Both the position numbers and the translations under genes were made by a program. Positions 22,885-35,442 of a stretch of DNA of 64,000 nucleotides are shown piece after piece. Under the pieces are notes generated by a model. It worked only from the letters and a program-made list of their open reading frames with translations. It made no database searches and had not been told where the DNA came from. Each line of letters starts with the position of its first letter. Positions within the stretch are counted from its first letter, which is position 1. This DNA is from Coniella vitis (lineage: Eukaryota > Ascomycota > Sordariomycetes > Diaporthales > Schizoparmaceae). The stretch lies in assembly GCA_011317545.1 (NCBI GenBank), contig WUJK01000002.1, forward strand, positions 3,348,001 through 3,412,000, written 5' to 3'.

Positions 22885-23616
22885 GGTGATGATTCGAGAT
22901 GATTATGTGCAATTTGGTGTACAGAGAGAGAGAGAGAGAGAGAGAAAGAAAGAAGAATCGTTCATGAGTAGCTTAGATGTACAGACAGGAGAATAGAAAG
23001 ATGCAGTCATTATTTATATTTTCCTCTGCAAGTAGGTAGCCCTCCAGGTCTCCGCGAATAGTTGATAGAAAAGTGGTTCTACTCAATTGCGCTGTAAGCC
23101 GTTTGCATACGGTCCTATTGTTCAGAATACAAGGGTATCTATGAACGCTTACTCGTGTGTTAATGAGCGATCCCGCACTGCATTAGCCTCTTGTAAGCCA
23201 CGTGCATGAGAGATGGCAAGGATGCCATGTGTTAGGGGTGGCTAGGGATAAGTAAGTAGGGAGCAGAGCGTTGTGTATATTGTTTCTTCTTTGCTCCATT
23301 CACGAACACCCACCACTCCTGGCTCCCGGTGTGCAAGGCTATGATCAAGTTGTAATAGTTGAACGAGCAATGTGTAAGCAAGGGGAAAATCATGGCTAGC
23401 ATGATGTAACGGCCTCATTTCGGAGCCGTGTGTTTCCTTGTCACATAGCATAAAGCGTCTTTGCTGCAGAAGTTGCTGCGATATCAAGGTGCCGTGAAGA
23501 ACACCACGAGTACCGTGACATTATATCATTATCCAGAGACTCTTATCGTCTCTTATTCTAATCTTTTCGCACCAAAAGCCCTCCAGTCATTGTCCTCTCA
23601 ACCGCGGAACCCATGG
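22885..23616. other. Intergenic
   Basis: SDR promoter side and 3' region of the membrane-protein gene. No gene is supported. Confidence 0.5.
22922..22945. repeat. AG dinucleotide repeat
   Basis: About twelve AG units lie some 40 bases upstream of the SDR start codon (CT on the gene strand). CT-rich leaders are common in fungal promoters and 5' UTRs. Confidence 0.8.
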
Positions 23617-24557
23617 TCACCCCGCCAGTTCAAGCGCCACCGAATTTGGCTCCTGTCTGTAACCCAACCCGTTGCTGTTTGTCGGCGCCGGCGCCTCGTA
23701 ACGACTCACATTGGCAAGCTCTGCAACGGCAACTGGTGATGCCATCTCAGCTGCGGAATGGGACGTTGGAGAGTACTTTGCTTCTTGCAGATTATAAGGC
23801 CTCGTGCTGCCTCCTGGCCCCCAAGCACCACCACCGCCTTGCTCAATCGCGCGCTGCCGATCTTGTTTCACTGCTTGCTGCTTCGGACGGAACCAGAAAA
23901 AGTATGCACACGCGGCTGCAACGATCCCGAGACCCACGACACTGCCCACAATCGCACCCGCGGTATCACCGCCAGTCATGGCGCCACTGTTGGAGCTGGA
24001 GGCTCCGGCTGTGGCGTGCACGGTGGACGTGGTTGCTGTTGTTGTTGATACGGCTGCAGATGACGACGACGATGGGGAGGTGCATTGATCCAGCGAATAG
24101 TATTGCCAGCTCGTGTTGTAGCAAACACCGACTTCAGCCAATTTGGTAGCGCCAGAGCATGTCCACTCATTGGTATTGGCTTGGTATATTGTGGCTTTAC
24201 AACAGATACACATTTGCGCCGTGGTTAGTGGACGAACAACAAGAACAACAAGCCGCACTTTTTTTTCTTCTTCTTCTTTCTGATTTTCTGATAACTCGGT
24301 TTGGGGTCCAACCCGGGGCGTGGATACTTACGAGTACAGCCTGTATCCAAAACCGTAAACATAAAGCCAGCATACGTCGAGTTCACAGTGTCAGGTATGT
24401 CTGTGCAGACGCCATCAGGGTAGCCGTTTTGCCCTGGATACGTCTCAATCGACGTGGTGCAGTCCGAATTGCTAAACGTCGCCCAGTTGGAGGCGCCCGC
24501 TGCTTGTACAATGAGCGCCAAGAGTAAGCCCCGGGGGCCTAAGCAGCGGACAAGCAT
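23617..24557 (-). CDS. Single-pass membrane protein with Ser/Thr-rich ectodomain
   Basis: Exon 1 is 24557-24332 and exon 2 is 24194-23617, giving 267 residues; the 137-base intron has donor GTAAGT and a CTAAC branch point about 30 bases before the acceptor. The signal peptide is MLVRCLGPRGLLLALIVQAAGA. The ectodomain has spaced Cys (SDC, GVC, GCT, WTCSG, GVCYNTSW, DQCTS) and a Ser/Thr-rich stalk (SPSSSSSAAVSTTTATTSTV). One transmembrane helix (GAIVGSVVGLGIVAAACAYF) is followed by a basic, then Pro/Gly-rich cytoplasmic tail ending ELAG. The layout resembles wall-stress sensor-like or WSC/Mid2-type fungal proteins, but I see no defined WSC domain. A sensor or surface role is inferred only from architecture. 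Confidence 0.8.
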
Positions 24558-27110
24558 CCTGATGTCGGCAGATGGGGCATCGAACGACTGTATGCAAGTA
24601 GTCCGTCCTTTTTGTCTCTAAGCGCGATGCGGTTGAAACAAGGTTTATGGAGAAAGCTAGAAAATAACCGCGTGGAAAACAAAAAAAGAAGCCAGTGAGC
24701 GGAACCGAGGGGGGGAGAAGGAGAAGAAGAGACCCGCCGGGAAGTCGATTTGCTTCTTTGGAACAAGATTGTATCAAGATTACGGTTGAAAACTTCGTGT
24801 AATGCCAAGCCATATGCTTTGATGGGCACCTCGCTCTAGCTAGTGAAGATGGGCACCGAATCACACCATGCGAAAGATGGAGCCCAAATATTCAGCATAG
24901 ACCGGGTTGTTCTTTAGGGAAATGGACTCGTGACAACAACTCACTGGGCCACGGCATGGAAAGCCTCGATTGCTGGAGGATGGCAAAGGATTTGCAATTC
25001 GTTTCAGCGTCTCCTCCGCCCCCCCAATGTAAGAGCAGCCCTACGGGCCCACGAGATCGCGATACGCCGTGTGTGATCCGGGGCCAAGAACAACAACCCA
25101 ACCAGCTGGGTTCGTGCTGGTTTCTATCGAAAAGCGGAGCCAGTCGCAGCAGTTTTGGAGGCCCATCAGCCCCATCACCGTTCGAGGCTGCTCTTTGGTG
25201 TTGAGCATCGGCCTGATTCTGTTCTAGCTGAAGTTAGGCAGAGATATATATCCTGTCTCCCACCAACCATATGAACGAATATACTTCAAAGGCTTTGGTC
25301 GTTTTCGAGGCCGCTGTGGCGTCTTGGCGTCCTTGGGTTGCATGGCCTCATTTTACAGAAGCCGGGCCCCTGGCGGCTTGCAGCATAGCTGATGGAAGCC
25401 GTCGGAGGGAGTGAACATTGGGTGGAAAGAAGATGCGAGAGAAAGCCCAGCATGGCCAAGCGATGCTTTACCACTGTTTCGACACACGCAGGGCTTTCCT
25501 TACGTTCAGAGGCAAAGATAGTCATCGGGTCCAGCGCGGAAAAGACCTTGAGATTTGAAAGTGACGATTGGTTCCGTAGCACTCATCCACAGGGCTTGTC
25601 AGTCGTCTGCGTTCAGGCACAAGGCTGGGGCTGTGAGCAAGTAGTGGATGGCCGGTCCAAGACTGGTCTCCCAAGAGGCCAGGCGTGCCCCAAACATACC
25701 ACATAACACAGACTGTGCGTTGCAAGTGATCTCCCGGGCATTTTCTGGTCGCCTCTTCGGACCCAGCATCACGAGAGCACGAACAGAGTTGCCCACACTG
25801 GCCAATACTTCATTTGAGGCTGCTTTGTGTCACGTTAAACGACGTGGTGCAAAGTCACCACGGGCTCAAGGCCCTGTGGTAGTGGGTCTAACAGGAACGT
25901 ATCTCACCAGATCTTTCGCTATAATACGCTCTACTTACTTGCCTCTTTTGCTGCAAACAGACCGGCTTCTGCACCGCCTGCACCGTCCAATATATGATTC
26001 AAAGGACACAATAAGGCGCCGAAATGGGTATTAGCATCCCACCAAAGCCGTCATATACACCCCAAGAGCATCATGGCCCCCTTAATACCATCCGTAGCTC
26101 CTCAGTTGGATTCACTATCTACAGCCCATTTCTTATAGGGCCATTTAGACGGTGCTCGAGCCGGGGGCTTGCTTGCTAAAAGTACCCGCGGCCAGAGCCG
26201 GCTGATGGGCTCTCGATTGCTTCCATGCCAACCACATGGTGGTTTTGAGGTTTGAACAAGCGTTTGGATTCTCCAGACCTGTGTCTTGCAAACATGGCCA
26301 ACAAGTGACGATGCGGTCTTTCTATGCTTACATCTCCATGAACGAGTTCACGACGGGGTGGTCCGGTGACAACGGAGCTCAGATCACTGTGTGGGCTAAA
26401 CGACTAGACAGCTTCCCAGGGGGAGCTCGCTTGTTCACTGTCCTTGCTGTAAACATTGCTAACCTTATTTCGGAGTCTGAACAAGTATTCCACCTCCACC
26501 TCTCACCCTGCCCCCGCCCCCTAAGCGCGCTCTCGCGACAGTATTTAAACCATTTGGTCATAGTGTGTGCGGGGGTTACACGGCATGGCATACAACGTCT
26601 CTTGCCGGCGAGTATAGTACAAGTCCTCTTGGAAAGAAGCTCTGGAGTACAGAAGGGATCATCGGGTGATGGCGACGGCAGCTTTAGCGGCGGGGCCATG
26701 CCTTTACTGATCGTCCTCAGGGCACACAGCGCATGGCCCAGCGTGCTGAACAAGCTCGAATGTAGACTCTAGTTGGTTCTCCCAAGGTTCTTCCAGGTAT
26801 GAGATGTTGACATGGAGCGAGATGGCTTTGGTTTTCAAGACACACGGGGGCATGGTCTCACTTCTCTATTCCAGAAACAATAGCATTGATGTGGATCAAA
26901 AAGAGCGACACTATGAAATACCAATCTGTGTGATAAAGTACTTGACCAGACAAAAGAAACAAGAAGAACCAGGCACAGCCCACGTACCACCACCCACTGC
27001 TCAAGTTGATCCATCAAAAAGACACCCCCACTCCTAAATGGAACTTGCATGTACCTAAGTGGGCATTTACATGTAGTAGTGCCACAGAAAGGCAAACCTT
27101 TGGGCGGCTC
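24558..27110. other. Intergenic, no supported gene
   Basis: This 2.55 kb lies between the membrane protein and the C2H2 gene. Open frames of 60-178 codons occur on both strands (the longest is 26236-26772 plus), but none has domains, signal sequences or plausible introns. TATA-like words occur at about 25243 and 26542. Confidence 0.4.
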
Positions 27111-28295
27111 TCAGATGCCAGAAGCGTTGCCCTCGCCTCGATCTTTGCACGGGCACGCGGACTTCTGGTGTCTCTTGAGATAGTCCTTTCTTCGCAGCCA
27201 TGTGCCACACAAGTTACACTGCGTGCTGGGGTCTTCAAAGTTCAGATCAACCGCAAGCATGGGGTGAGCAACCCAAGTATGCTGCTCCATGTCCTTCTTG
27301 GAAGCAAACCCGTTGCCCAGCCTTGCTCGTGGACATGGAGGGTCTAGGCACAGAATATGCTTGGTGTGGTTGCTATAATGCTTTCTATGACATGTTACGA
27401 CGATCAGTTAGTCTGTTTGCCTCCCCAGCGAAGATAAGTCGTGATAATTGTACGGAAATAGAAGACGCAACACGTTTTCAACCGGGGCAAAGGTTGGTTT
27501 TATCTTGGACTTACTTTAGCGAGCCCCTTTGTAAATGCAACCTGGCCTCGCAACCAGGAAAAGGGCATTTATACGGTGGACCGGGGATAGCATCAATGTC
27601 TTCAAGGGTCGGGATCCCCAACATGCGTGCCTGGGTGCTCTGGGCGTCGTCGGAAGCAGCAGAGAAGGACCCAGCGCGCAACGGGGCGCTGCCAAGCGCA
27701 GCACCACGGCCCCCTGCGTGTTGAACCGAGTTCTCCTCTGCTGCAACCATTGCCAACTCGACGTGGCACCCGTTACCTCGGCTGCTCTCGCCAGCCAGTC
27801 GCGGATCAATGAGGTTGTACTGCGGGTCCGCAGCAGCTGGGCGGCTCTCAGGCCCCGTGAGAAAGGGAGCGGGAGGGCTCTACGAGCCCTGAACTGAAAC
27901 CCTACCAGACTGGTGAGAGTCTGTAGGGCCAGGGAAGGAAATCACGGGGTTGCTGGGGCCGTACAAGCTGCGGCTGGTGCTGCTGGTGCTGCTGGTGGCA
28001 CCATCGCCAGTGCTGGGGCCGCTGGCGAATGGGGCCATGCTGTCAACGGTCGAGGAGCCTTGATGCGTGGGCAGCGAACTATCTAGCATCTGTTGGCCCG
28101 GGACTTGAAGGCCCTGAGCGGCGTGCGCTTGGTGGGTGAGCGGGCTAATCACAAGCGAGGGTGCTGCTGCTGCTGCTGCTGCTGCTGCCGCCGCCACTGG
28201 AGGCGTCAGACCCGGGAACGTGGCTCCCGCGGCCATGGAGTCCATCATGCCGTACATGTAGTGATCGTGCTGGATCTGCTGCTGGATCTGCTGGA

Positions 28296-28333
<38 letters not shown>

Positions 28334-28728
28334 TCGTGGCGTGGGACGAGTGGGTGAGAGGCTATCGGCCCGAAGCGCGAGAGACTGTAGTCGGGCCCGT
28401 TCGCAGCTAGGCTCGTGTAACTGTAATCTCCAGGATCGCAAAAGTCCGCTGCTGTTTCGGCGAGAGCACAAAAAGGGCAGTGAGCACATCGCCGTATAGT
28501 ACCAGGGAAGCTAAAGCAGGAGTCCTGCCACATGGTGGACCAACCTGACCAGGATTGTCCCGTGGTCGGGCCAAAGGACATCATCCATCTGTTGTTGTCG
28601 TTGTCGTTGTCGTTGCTGCTGCTGCTGCTGCTGCTGTTGTTGTAGTTGTAGTTGTTGTCGTTGTTGCCGCCTCCATTCTTAAACTCTGCCATGCCCTCCA
28701 TCTCGTCGCCCTCCGACATTGTTTCCAT
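27111..28728 (-). CDS. C2H2-type zinc-finger protein, probable transcription factor
   Basis: Exons are 28728-27906, 27836-27515 and 27384-27111, giving 472 residues. The N-terminal part is low complexity: Asn/Ser runs, a Gln run broken by Ile (QQQIQQIQQQIQ), an Ala run, and Ser/Thr/Gly-rich segments. Three fingers lie at the C-terminus. Finger 1 has Cys365, Cys370, His384 and His388 (YKCPFPGCEA...SLKKHYSNH), and its sequence is split by intron 2. Finger 2 has Cys394, Cys399, His417 and His422. Finger 3 is of C2HC type (Cys438, Cys441, His454, Cys459; CNLCGTWLRRKDYLKRH). Finger 2's long spacing with GNGFASKKDMEQH is typical of fungal C2H2 proteins. A further 93-base intron (28544-28452), a multiple of three, may be removed from exon 1, giving 441 residues. 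A nuclear DNA-binding role is inferred. Confidence 0.82.
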
Positions 28729-28833
28729 TTGCTACCTAGCAAAACACCATACACCAACCGCGTCGACTGTTGAAAGACTCTGGTGCAACCACAGTGTTGG
28801 ACAAAACGCTGTTGTTATACATCCACACACGCC

Positions 28834-28864
<31 letters not shown>

Positions 28865-30925
28865 AGGTTTACAACTGCAGAGTACACTTGAGCACCAGAA
28901 CACCAGCCAGCCATATATGAGCGCCACACACAAACACACACGGCGGGAAGCCCTGAGCGTGGATATATCACGAAAAGCACCAGGAGCCAGAACCGAGCGA
29001 GCCTTTGGTACGGGATCAATTCTGACGAGCCCTCTTTACACCCCTCCCCTCCCCCTCCTTCCTTCCTTCCCAAAAAACCCCCCCCACGCTGCTTTGGGCA
29101 CGCCAGCACGGCCGGGGGCTGGGACCCACTTGGTGGTGTCTGCAGGAGGCCTTCCACTGCAACATTGAGCTGGCTGACTTTGCAGGGTCGCCCGTCCAGT
29201 CACGGTTGAGGGCAAGCACGGGGACTCAGAGAAAGCCGAGCGGCAGGCCCCACTGTGACGGCGCCACCGGCCCAATCACGACGTGCCTCGTTGTCTCCAA
29301 GCTTGTTTTTTCTTGATGCGCATAGCAGACCGGTCTCCCCAGAACGACGCCGACGACGACGACAACTCGCAGGACGAGAGACGTGGACGTACAGAGCATT
29401 GCTTCTGGTCGCTTTTGGAACCTGGAACCCTGCTGAGCTTGGGGGCGTCCTGTTGCTTTGCTACGCATTAGTGGCTCTCTCACGTCTCCCAAGAATCGAA
29501 GCACGTTACTTCTTGCACACTTTGGTGTGCGCAACACGTACAAGCCGTACTTTGGATGGAAGATGCCGGCGCACAGGTCTTGGCTCATCGTATGTTTTGC
29601 CTGTGCCGAGAAGCGTACAACCACACCTGGCCAAGAGAGTGCATGATATAGGGGTTGCTTCAGGCCCCAGGGCACACCATCGTGATGGGGACACGCTCTG
29701 CCAAAGCAACAAACACACATGGATCAAGGGTCGAAGCAATACACATCATGAGGGAGGCTCATGCAACATCACGATGGCGTGAACTGCCAGATGGCTCAGC
29801 CTGACTGGCGCAGATAAGCTCCCACCCGCCGCTTGGCATTCGACCTGGAAGATCTGTGGGCGTTCTGTGTGCTATGACAGCCTAAGAAAGGACTGTATCT
29901 CGCTTGAATATTATATGCTAACCAGTTAGGATCTCCGGGTTGAGAAACTCAGTGACGGAGAGTCGCAAGGCAGACAATTTACTCTATCAAGAAGTATTCA
30001 ACAACTTCCACCCCCTTGATACCAAATCGAGCGATACACAACTCACCAGGTCCACGCACACGGTGCCTCAATCACTGGCACACATGCACATATGCAATAT
30101 GATAGACGGCTCCGTAGTGTTCTCAACTCCCATACCGCCGGGTACGGCAACCGCAATCCTACCTCGGTGACAGATGAAGGAGAGATACCAACCAAAGATA
30201 CCTGCGCTTATTGTCCAATAAGATGTCATGTCACGCTCAAGTCTGTGCAGGGAACATGCGTGTGCACGTTTCATGTACTTGGCGTGATTTGGTGACTTCA
30301 ACATTCCTTTGTTTGCAAATTCAGAGCTGAATCCCCCCATGGCCATGTCTCAACCGGGAAAACGGCGGCTTCCGCCGAAGGAATGGCCAGTCAGACCAGA
30401 TACTTCTTGGTGCGCTTGTCTCTGGTGTAGACTTGATTGATGGAATATCTTAATACACGCATGGGGTATCATTGGTCTTCGCTATGCGACCCTAAACACC
30501 ATATTCGTTGTATATAGGACACCGTTCGGTGTATCGAATCAAACCTTTTATACGTTATCTAGGTTTCCTGAGTACTACATTCCGTTTCTCACCAATGTAT
30601 GATTGCATTCTCATGCACCAAAATCAGAAATATCATCTTAGATAACACTTCTCTAATGTACCAACCCGTCCAACACCGCAGAGCAACTCCATGCAGCATA
30701 ATGACAAATGCATGTCATGACGCAGTCTCTCGGCTATCTATATAAGTCAGTGCCAGACCCGCCAGTATAAAGGACGCTGACAATGCACTCTGGAATCAGA
30801 GGCAGACGCACGTGGCCTAGGAAATTGTTGATCTGGAGGATAGTCGCATCTGCACGCACACATGCGTATAGGAAGGCCTGTTCCCTGGGACTCCAGTCCA
30901 TCCAGTTTCTCGCTTGATGCCTAGG

Positions 30926-30927
<2 letters not shown>

Positions 30928-30967
<40 letters not shown>
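30928..30967. repeat. CT dinucleotide microsatellite
   Basis: About 20 CT units with no coding context. Confidence 0.9.
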
Positions 30968-30969
<2 letters not shown>

Positions 30970-31670
30970 CACTTATCCTTGCGTTCAATCATGCATATAT
31001 ACCTAGTATATGTACGTACTCTGGGTTGACTATCTTTCTTACAGCCACACTCCTACGTGGCGGCCCATGACAACCCACCCACCCACTTCATACTCCCAGC
31101 CCATCGATTTTTCTCGAGAACCATTGTGTTATGTTATTGCATTTCCTTCCCTCTGTAAGACTCCCTTCTCCTCCAAAATGCTGGTTTGACTACCAACAAC
31201 ATGGCCGACTTTACTTCCCACAAAGGTCATAATATATGTCTCTTGCATGAAACCTACCTACAATCGCGGTAAGTAGAGCGCAGGGCTCTTATCAGCTCTG
31301 ACGGGGGTTTCATCCGAGATCACACTTGCAATGTACATGCATAAATACCTCTTGTGTGCCCAGTCGCAGACCTCAAGCGCTCAATATCAGAATGGACCTA
31401 ACACGTGATAAAGTGATTCCTCTCATTGTACGAACCCCTAAATTGTGAACCTACGTTCAAGTATGCCAAAGTGGTTTCCTCCGTAGTGGTCAACGGAAAG
31501 AAACCATACAGCTTTCCAATGTCTTTGTTGATTCAGAGGTTGAATATCAGTTTTTACTCTGATCCTGCACAAGAACGTCTTAGAATCATGAGGGAATAGA
31601 ACAAGACAAAAGACGGCGTATGAGAGCGGCTGTCCTACTATTTTTTTTGGACTACAGATACTTTACGGCC

Positions 31671-31673
31671 TTT

Positions 31674-31713
<40 letters not shown>
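31671..31713. repeat. CTTT tetranucleotide microsatellite
   Basis: About ten perfect CTTT units in gene-free sequence. Confidence 0.9.
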
Positions 31714-32539
31714 ATTTATGGACATTGTAGAGAGAATAACATCAAACGCGGTGCATTGCCTTCCACATGCTCATACAGGCAATGACGTGGAATTTCGATA
31801 TAAACGTTACCGAACCCATCAACCAACCCATCACAACTTTGCTTCAGACAAAGACACTCGCCAAACCTCTCGAGTAAGCAACTTCATTTCTGCTGGGTGT
31901 GTATGCACCTTGGTAGATACTTCTGATGAATAAATCATCGTACAGCTATATACTCCACGGGCCATGGGGCTCTCAGTCCACCATATATGTAAATCCATCC
32001 ACCGACCACGAAACGGGCCTTCAAACACTTGCAGAAACAAAATACAAGAACAAGTATATACGCCAAAATACCTCCAATAAGTAGTCATATGTACCTTACA
32101 CATATAACGCCACAATTATTCCTCAATCTCAGATAAACAGCCTTTTCGCATTTCCCACACTCGATTCAGGCCAATAATGGTGAGTGACCGTTATTGAACC
32201 TGTCTCTCTTCCTCCATCATCCCCAATAGCTATGCTCAGATAATTTGTTATCCAGAAAAAGAAAAAAAAAAAAAAAGAAAAGAAAAAGACTAATGCCCGC
32301 TCGAGCAGCTCAACATGACCGTAATACGAGAGGTAGTGCGCTAGTATGCCAATGGTATATGCAAATCCACTTAGCAGCAAAAAAAAAAAAAAAAAAAAAT
32401 GAAAGAGTTGACGGCTTCCCCCCCCCCCCCCAAACCCACGAACCAATTGCACCGTGAAATGAGAGATGGGATACATAAATAGTGTGAAGATCCAGAGAAT
32501 GATGGATAAAGAACAATGCGTCGCTCACTCCCGGATGAC

Positions 32540-35442
32540 CTAGTCGTTCGTCATGCCTATGCTGCTGTTGCTATTCCTACCGCCGCCTCCTCCGCCGCGA
32601 TTGCCTCCGCCACTATCTAACAATGTTCCAAACTGCGCCTGTGGTCGCCTGGCCTGGTACTGATATAAACTATCCCCAGAGCTCTGTCGTGAGAATATTC
32701 CTGGCGTAATAGTCCCGGCTGGTGTATCTGTGCCGCTACTATAAGTTGCCAAATCGGCGCCAAATGTGTTGGACTCAACGGTCGGGCTAGTCAGATCGTA
32801 TGACCAGTCTGCCGCTGCCGCGCTAACGTCATTCGCCCAGTTGGTGAATGGCATGGTGGTGTTGAGGGAGGGCATAGAAAGAGCAGAAGTCATTTGCCTC
32901 TGGCTGGCTGAGACCGGCGTGTTGGTGCCGCTGCCAGAAGCAGCAACAAACGCACTCACGGCGCTAGGACCAGCCGTACTGGGGAATGAGTTGGTATTGA
33001 GGCTCAAGATCGAATCGCCCAGAAGCGAAGGCATCTGCGAAGACGAAGCGGCGTCGAGATCCAGAGAGCCGCTCATTGCCCAGACATTGTCAGATGCGTC
33101 AACCTCATCCTTGTCCTTGCCGACTTCGCCCAGGATATTACCCATGGCGACGTCGTTATTCGCACCATCCAAACCGCCAAAATTGGGCCAGGGCATGTTT
33201 TCTGGTGGAAGAACAGGTGAGTTGAGTGACGGCGTCAGCGCCATCCGCATTCCGCCTGGACGTTCCTGAGCAAACATCAACAGCCGTTCGGCAAATTGTG
33301 TACGGCTGTTGGGGGTCGCGCTGAGCGTCCGCACAAAAAATTCGAGCGGGTCGATTGCAACGCCCTTTCTGCTCACGCCCAGCACGCCCAGGTCTCCAGT
33401 GCCGACGAAATCCATTCCCATAGCACCACGAATTCCACCGATAGGTGTACCAGCTGCGCTCGCGCGGTCGATGGCACCGAGGACGTTCATGCACCACGTC
33501 CCAATCTCAAAAATCTTTTCAAAGATACCCATTCCATGAACTTCAACGGCTGAGCTCGGCAGGCTCTGCAGCACATTGGCAGTGGATCGGGCGATAGCTA
33601 GAGGAAAGGCAAAGTGCATGCTGTCGTGGGCGGCAGTCCAACTCAAGAGGCTTTGTCGGAAAGAGCTCTGCCAAACAATGAGCCGTAGCCACTGCTGAGT
33701 GATCAGGAGATCGGCTTTTTGAATGGCGGTCGGCTCAGATTGCACAATTTCCACATCAGCTTCCTCATCCGATCCTGAAGCTGACGGTGCCGCTGTGACA
33801 GGTGCGGAGAAGGTTGGCTGAGAGTCGGATGACGGTGTGGAAGCACGAGAGCGTTGGAGAAAAGTCGGCGGTTGCGCAAGGAGGTTTTGTAATGCAAGGT
33901 AAGTAGTAGCAGAAACGCGAGGGTCCGATCCATCATTCCAGGCCGACACAAATGATTCGTCGAGCGGCGTGTAGGAGGATACAAGCTGCAAAAAACCCGT
34001 GTGGATATCCGGGGATTCGTAAGTGTGTCTTGTCGTCGGGAGTGATGGTGTCTTTTTAAACGTAATTGGCTTGTTGCGTAGAATGGCGAATGACCTAAAA
34101 CAGACCTCGTATTAGCACGCATATTCCCCTGATAACAGCGCATTCACGGCTGAATAATTCACCTCTCCGTCACAAATAAGATCCAAAAGACACGTTGCCG
34201 GCAAAGTGCCTCTTCAGGCGGGAGGCCCACGTATGTGGCATCGTCATGCAGACCCATGTCTTGGGCCAATGTCAAAGCCTCCCGTAAATAGAGCCATGAT
34301 TTGCGATTCTGATTTATTTCGAAGAAAGACGTCGAGAGCCAGAATGATGAAATGACGGCGCTGACGGAAGCGTCTTCCATGTAATCGTACGACTGGCGGT
34401 TGGAGACACACTCGTCCAAGAAAAAGCGGCCTGCCTCTTCCCAGGAAGCAGGGCCATCGACCTGGAGGCTCTTGCCAGACATGTGCATGCACACCAGCGC
34501 GCATAATGCATAAATAAGGTTCTTTTCTGGTGCCGTCATTTGCTTGGTGACGAGGGCTCGTATGGTTGGCATGTACAATAAGGGCATGATCGGGTAGATG
34601 TGCTCATAGTAAAGATCGACGCACTTGGGGATAAGCTGGAGATGCGGTCGATGGAGTGGCCGGTACTGATCTGAGGTGAAAAGACTGGTCGGCTCTGGTC
34701 CATTACGTGGGTCAGTGACATTGTTGCGCCACGACACATCCTGAGGTGCTTGCGAGATGCTCAATCTGGGCTCCAGTTCTGGGCTGTTGTCTCTGCTGGT
34801 CTTATCCTTGACTTCTCGTGCCCTCAACTCGTTACTTTTACCATGTCAGATTAGCATGCGGTCCATGTATGTCATGAGTGGCGGGGCTGCTTTTGCTTCT
34901 TGGACGATTGATCGACACCAAGGGTGCTGATAGACTTACATGACCCGTCCATGGCCCCGTTTGGGACCGCGTTTCCGAGGGACATGATCCCGCTTGCAGA
35001 GTAATGTGGCATTGATGCATTGTTGGCATGGAAACTGTCCATCACAACGTATTCCTGCTTGTTGTTAGTATCAAGCCTGAAGACTACAGAAAGGGCGCTG
35101 TGCTCTAAGAGCCAATCACGTGGCAGTGAGACAAGGCTTGGAGCGAGAACAGAGGGGGCTGAGGCCCCATCAGCAAGGGCCAGACATACGTCGTCGTCGA
35201 CAGTGGTCACACACAGTCCGCTTGGAGGCGGACGGCTGTGGCTTGGTGGGCGAAGTGGAAGCAGAGGATCCCTGGTGAGCGGCCGGCGCGGTAGCGGAGG
35301 AGGAGGGGTCTGCACCCGCAGGTGCGGGCAGGGTGGCAAAGACGAGGTCGTCGGCGGAGGACTCAGCGAGAGGGACGGACGGCACAGAGGAGACCAGATC
35401 GGAGGGGTGGTCGTCTTCGGTCTTCATCATCATCATCATCAT
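32540..35442 (-). CDS. Zn2Cys6 transcription factor with Fungal_trans domain
   Basis: Exons are 35442-35190, 35054-34940, 34834-34163 and 34094-32540, giving 864 residues. The binuclear zinc cluster spans the first intron: CDHCRRRR then IRCDGQFPCQQC, with Cys at 78, 81, 88, 94, 97 and 104. A basic linker follows (KRGPKRGHGRVINELRA, itself split by intron 2). The Fungal_trans middle homology region (about 165-400) has LIPKCVDLYYEHIYPIMPLL, REALTLAQDMGLHDD, RVFWILFVTER and SFAILRNKPI. The C-terminal half is Ser/Thr/Asn-rich and probably activating, ending with a Gly/Arg-rich tract. Translation likely starts in a run of six ATG codons; I took the first. The linker resembles sugar-metabolism regulators, but I cannot name the orthologue. 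It acts in the nucleus. Confidence 0.92.

Larger units (their letters stand above)
28729..32539. other. 3.8 kb intergenic region rich in microsatellites
   Basis: It contains CA repeats (about 28833-28858), a CT repeat (30928-30967), a CTTT repeat (about 31671-31713) and A and C homopolymers around 32253-32280, 32379-32400 and 32420-32430. Open frames here, including 29255-29782 plus (175 codons), have no recognisable features. The left part should be the promoter and 5' UTR of the C2H2 gene; the right part is the 3' region of the Zn2Cys6 gene. Confidence 0.5.

Noticed and set aside
28145..28499. Poly-Ala, poly-Leu and poly-Gly frames on both strands
   Set aside because: Alternate readings of the CAG/CTG and GCA repeats inside the C2H2 gene.
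29255..29782. 175-codon plus-strand frame
   Set aside because: Overlapping frames on both strands, no domain; it lies in the probable upstream region of the C2H2 gene.
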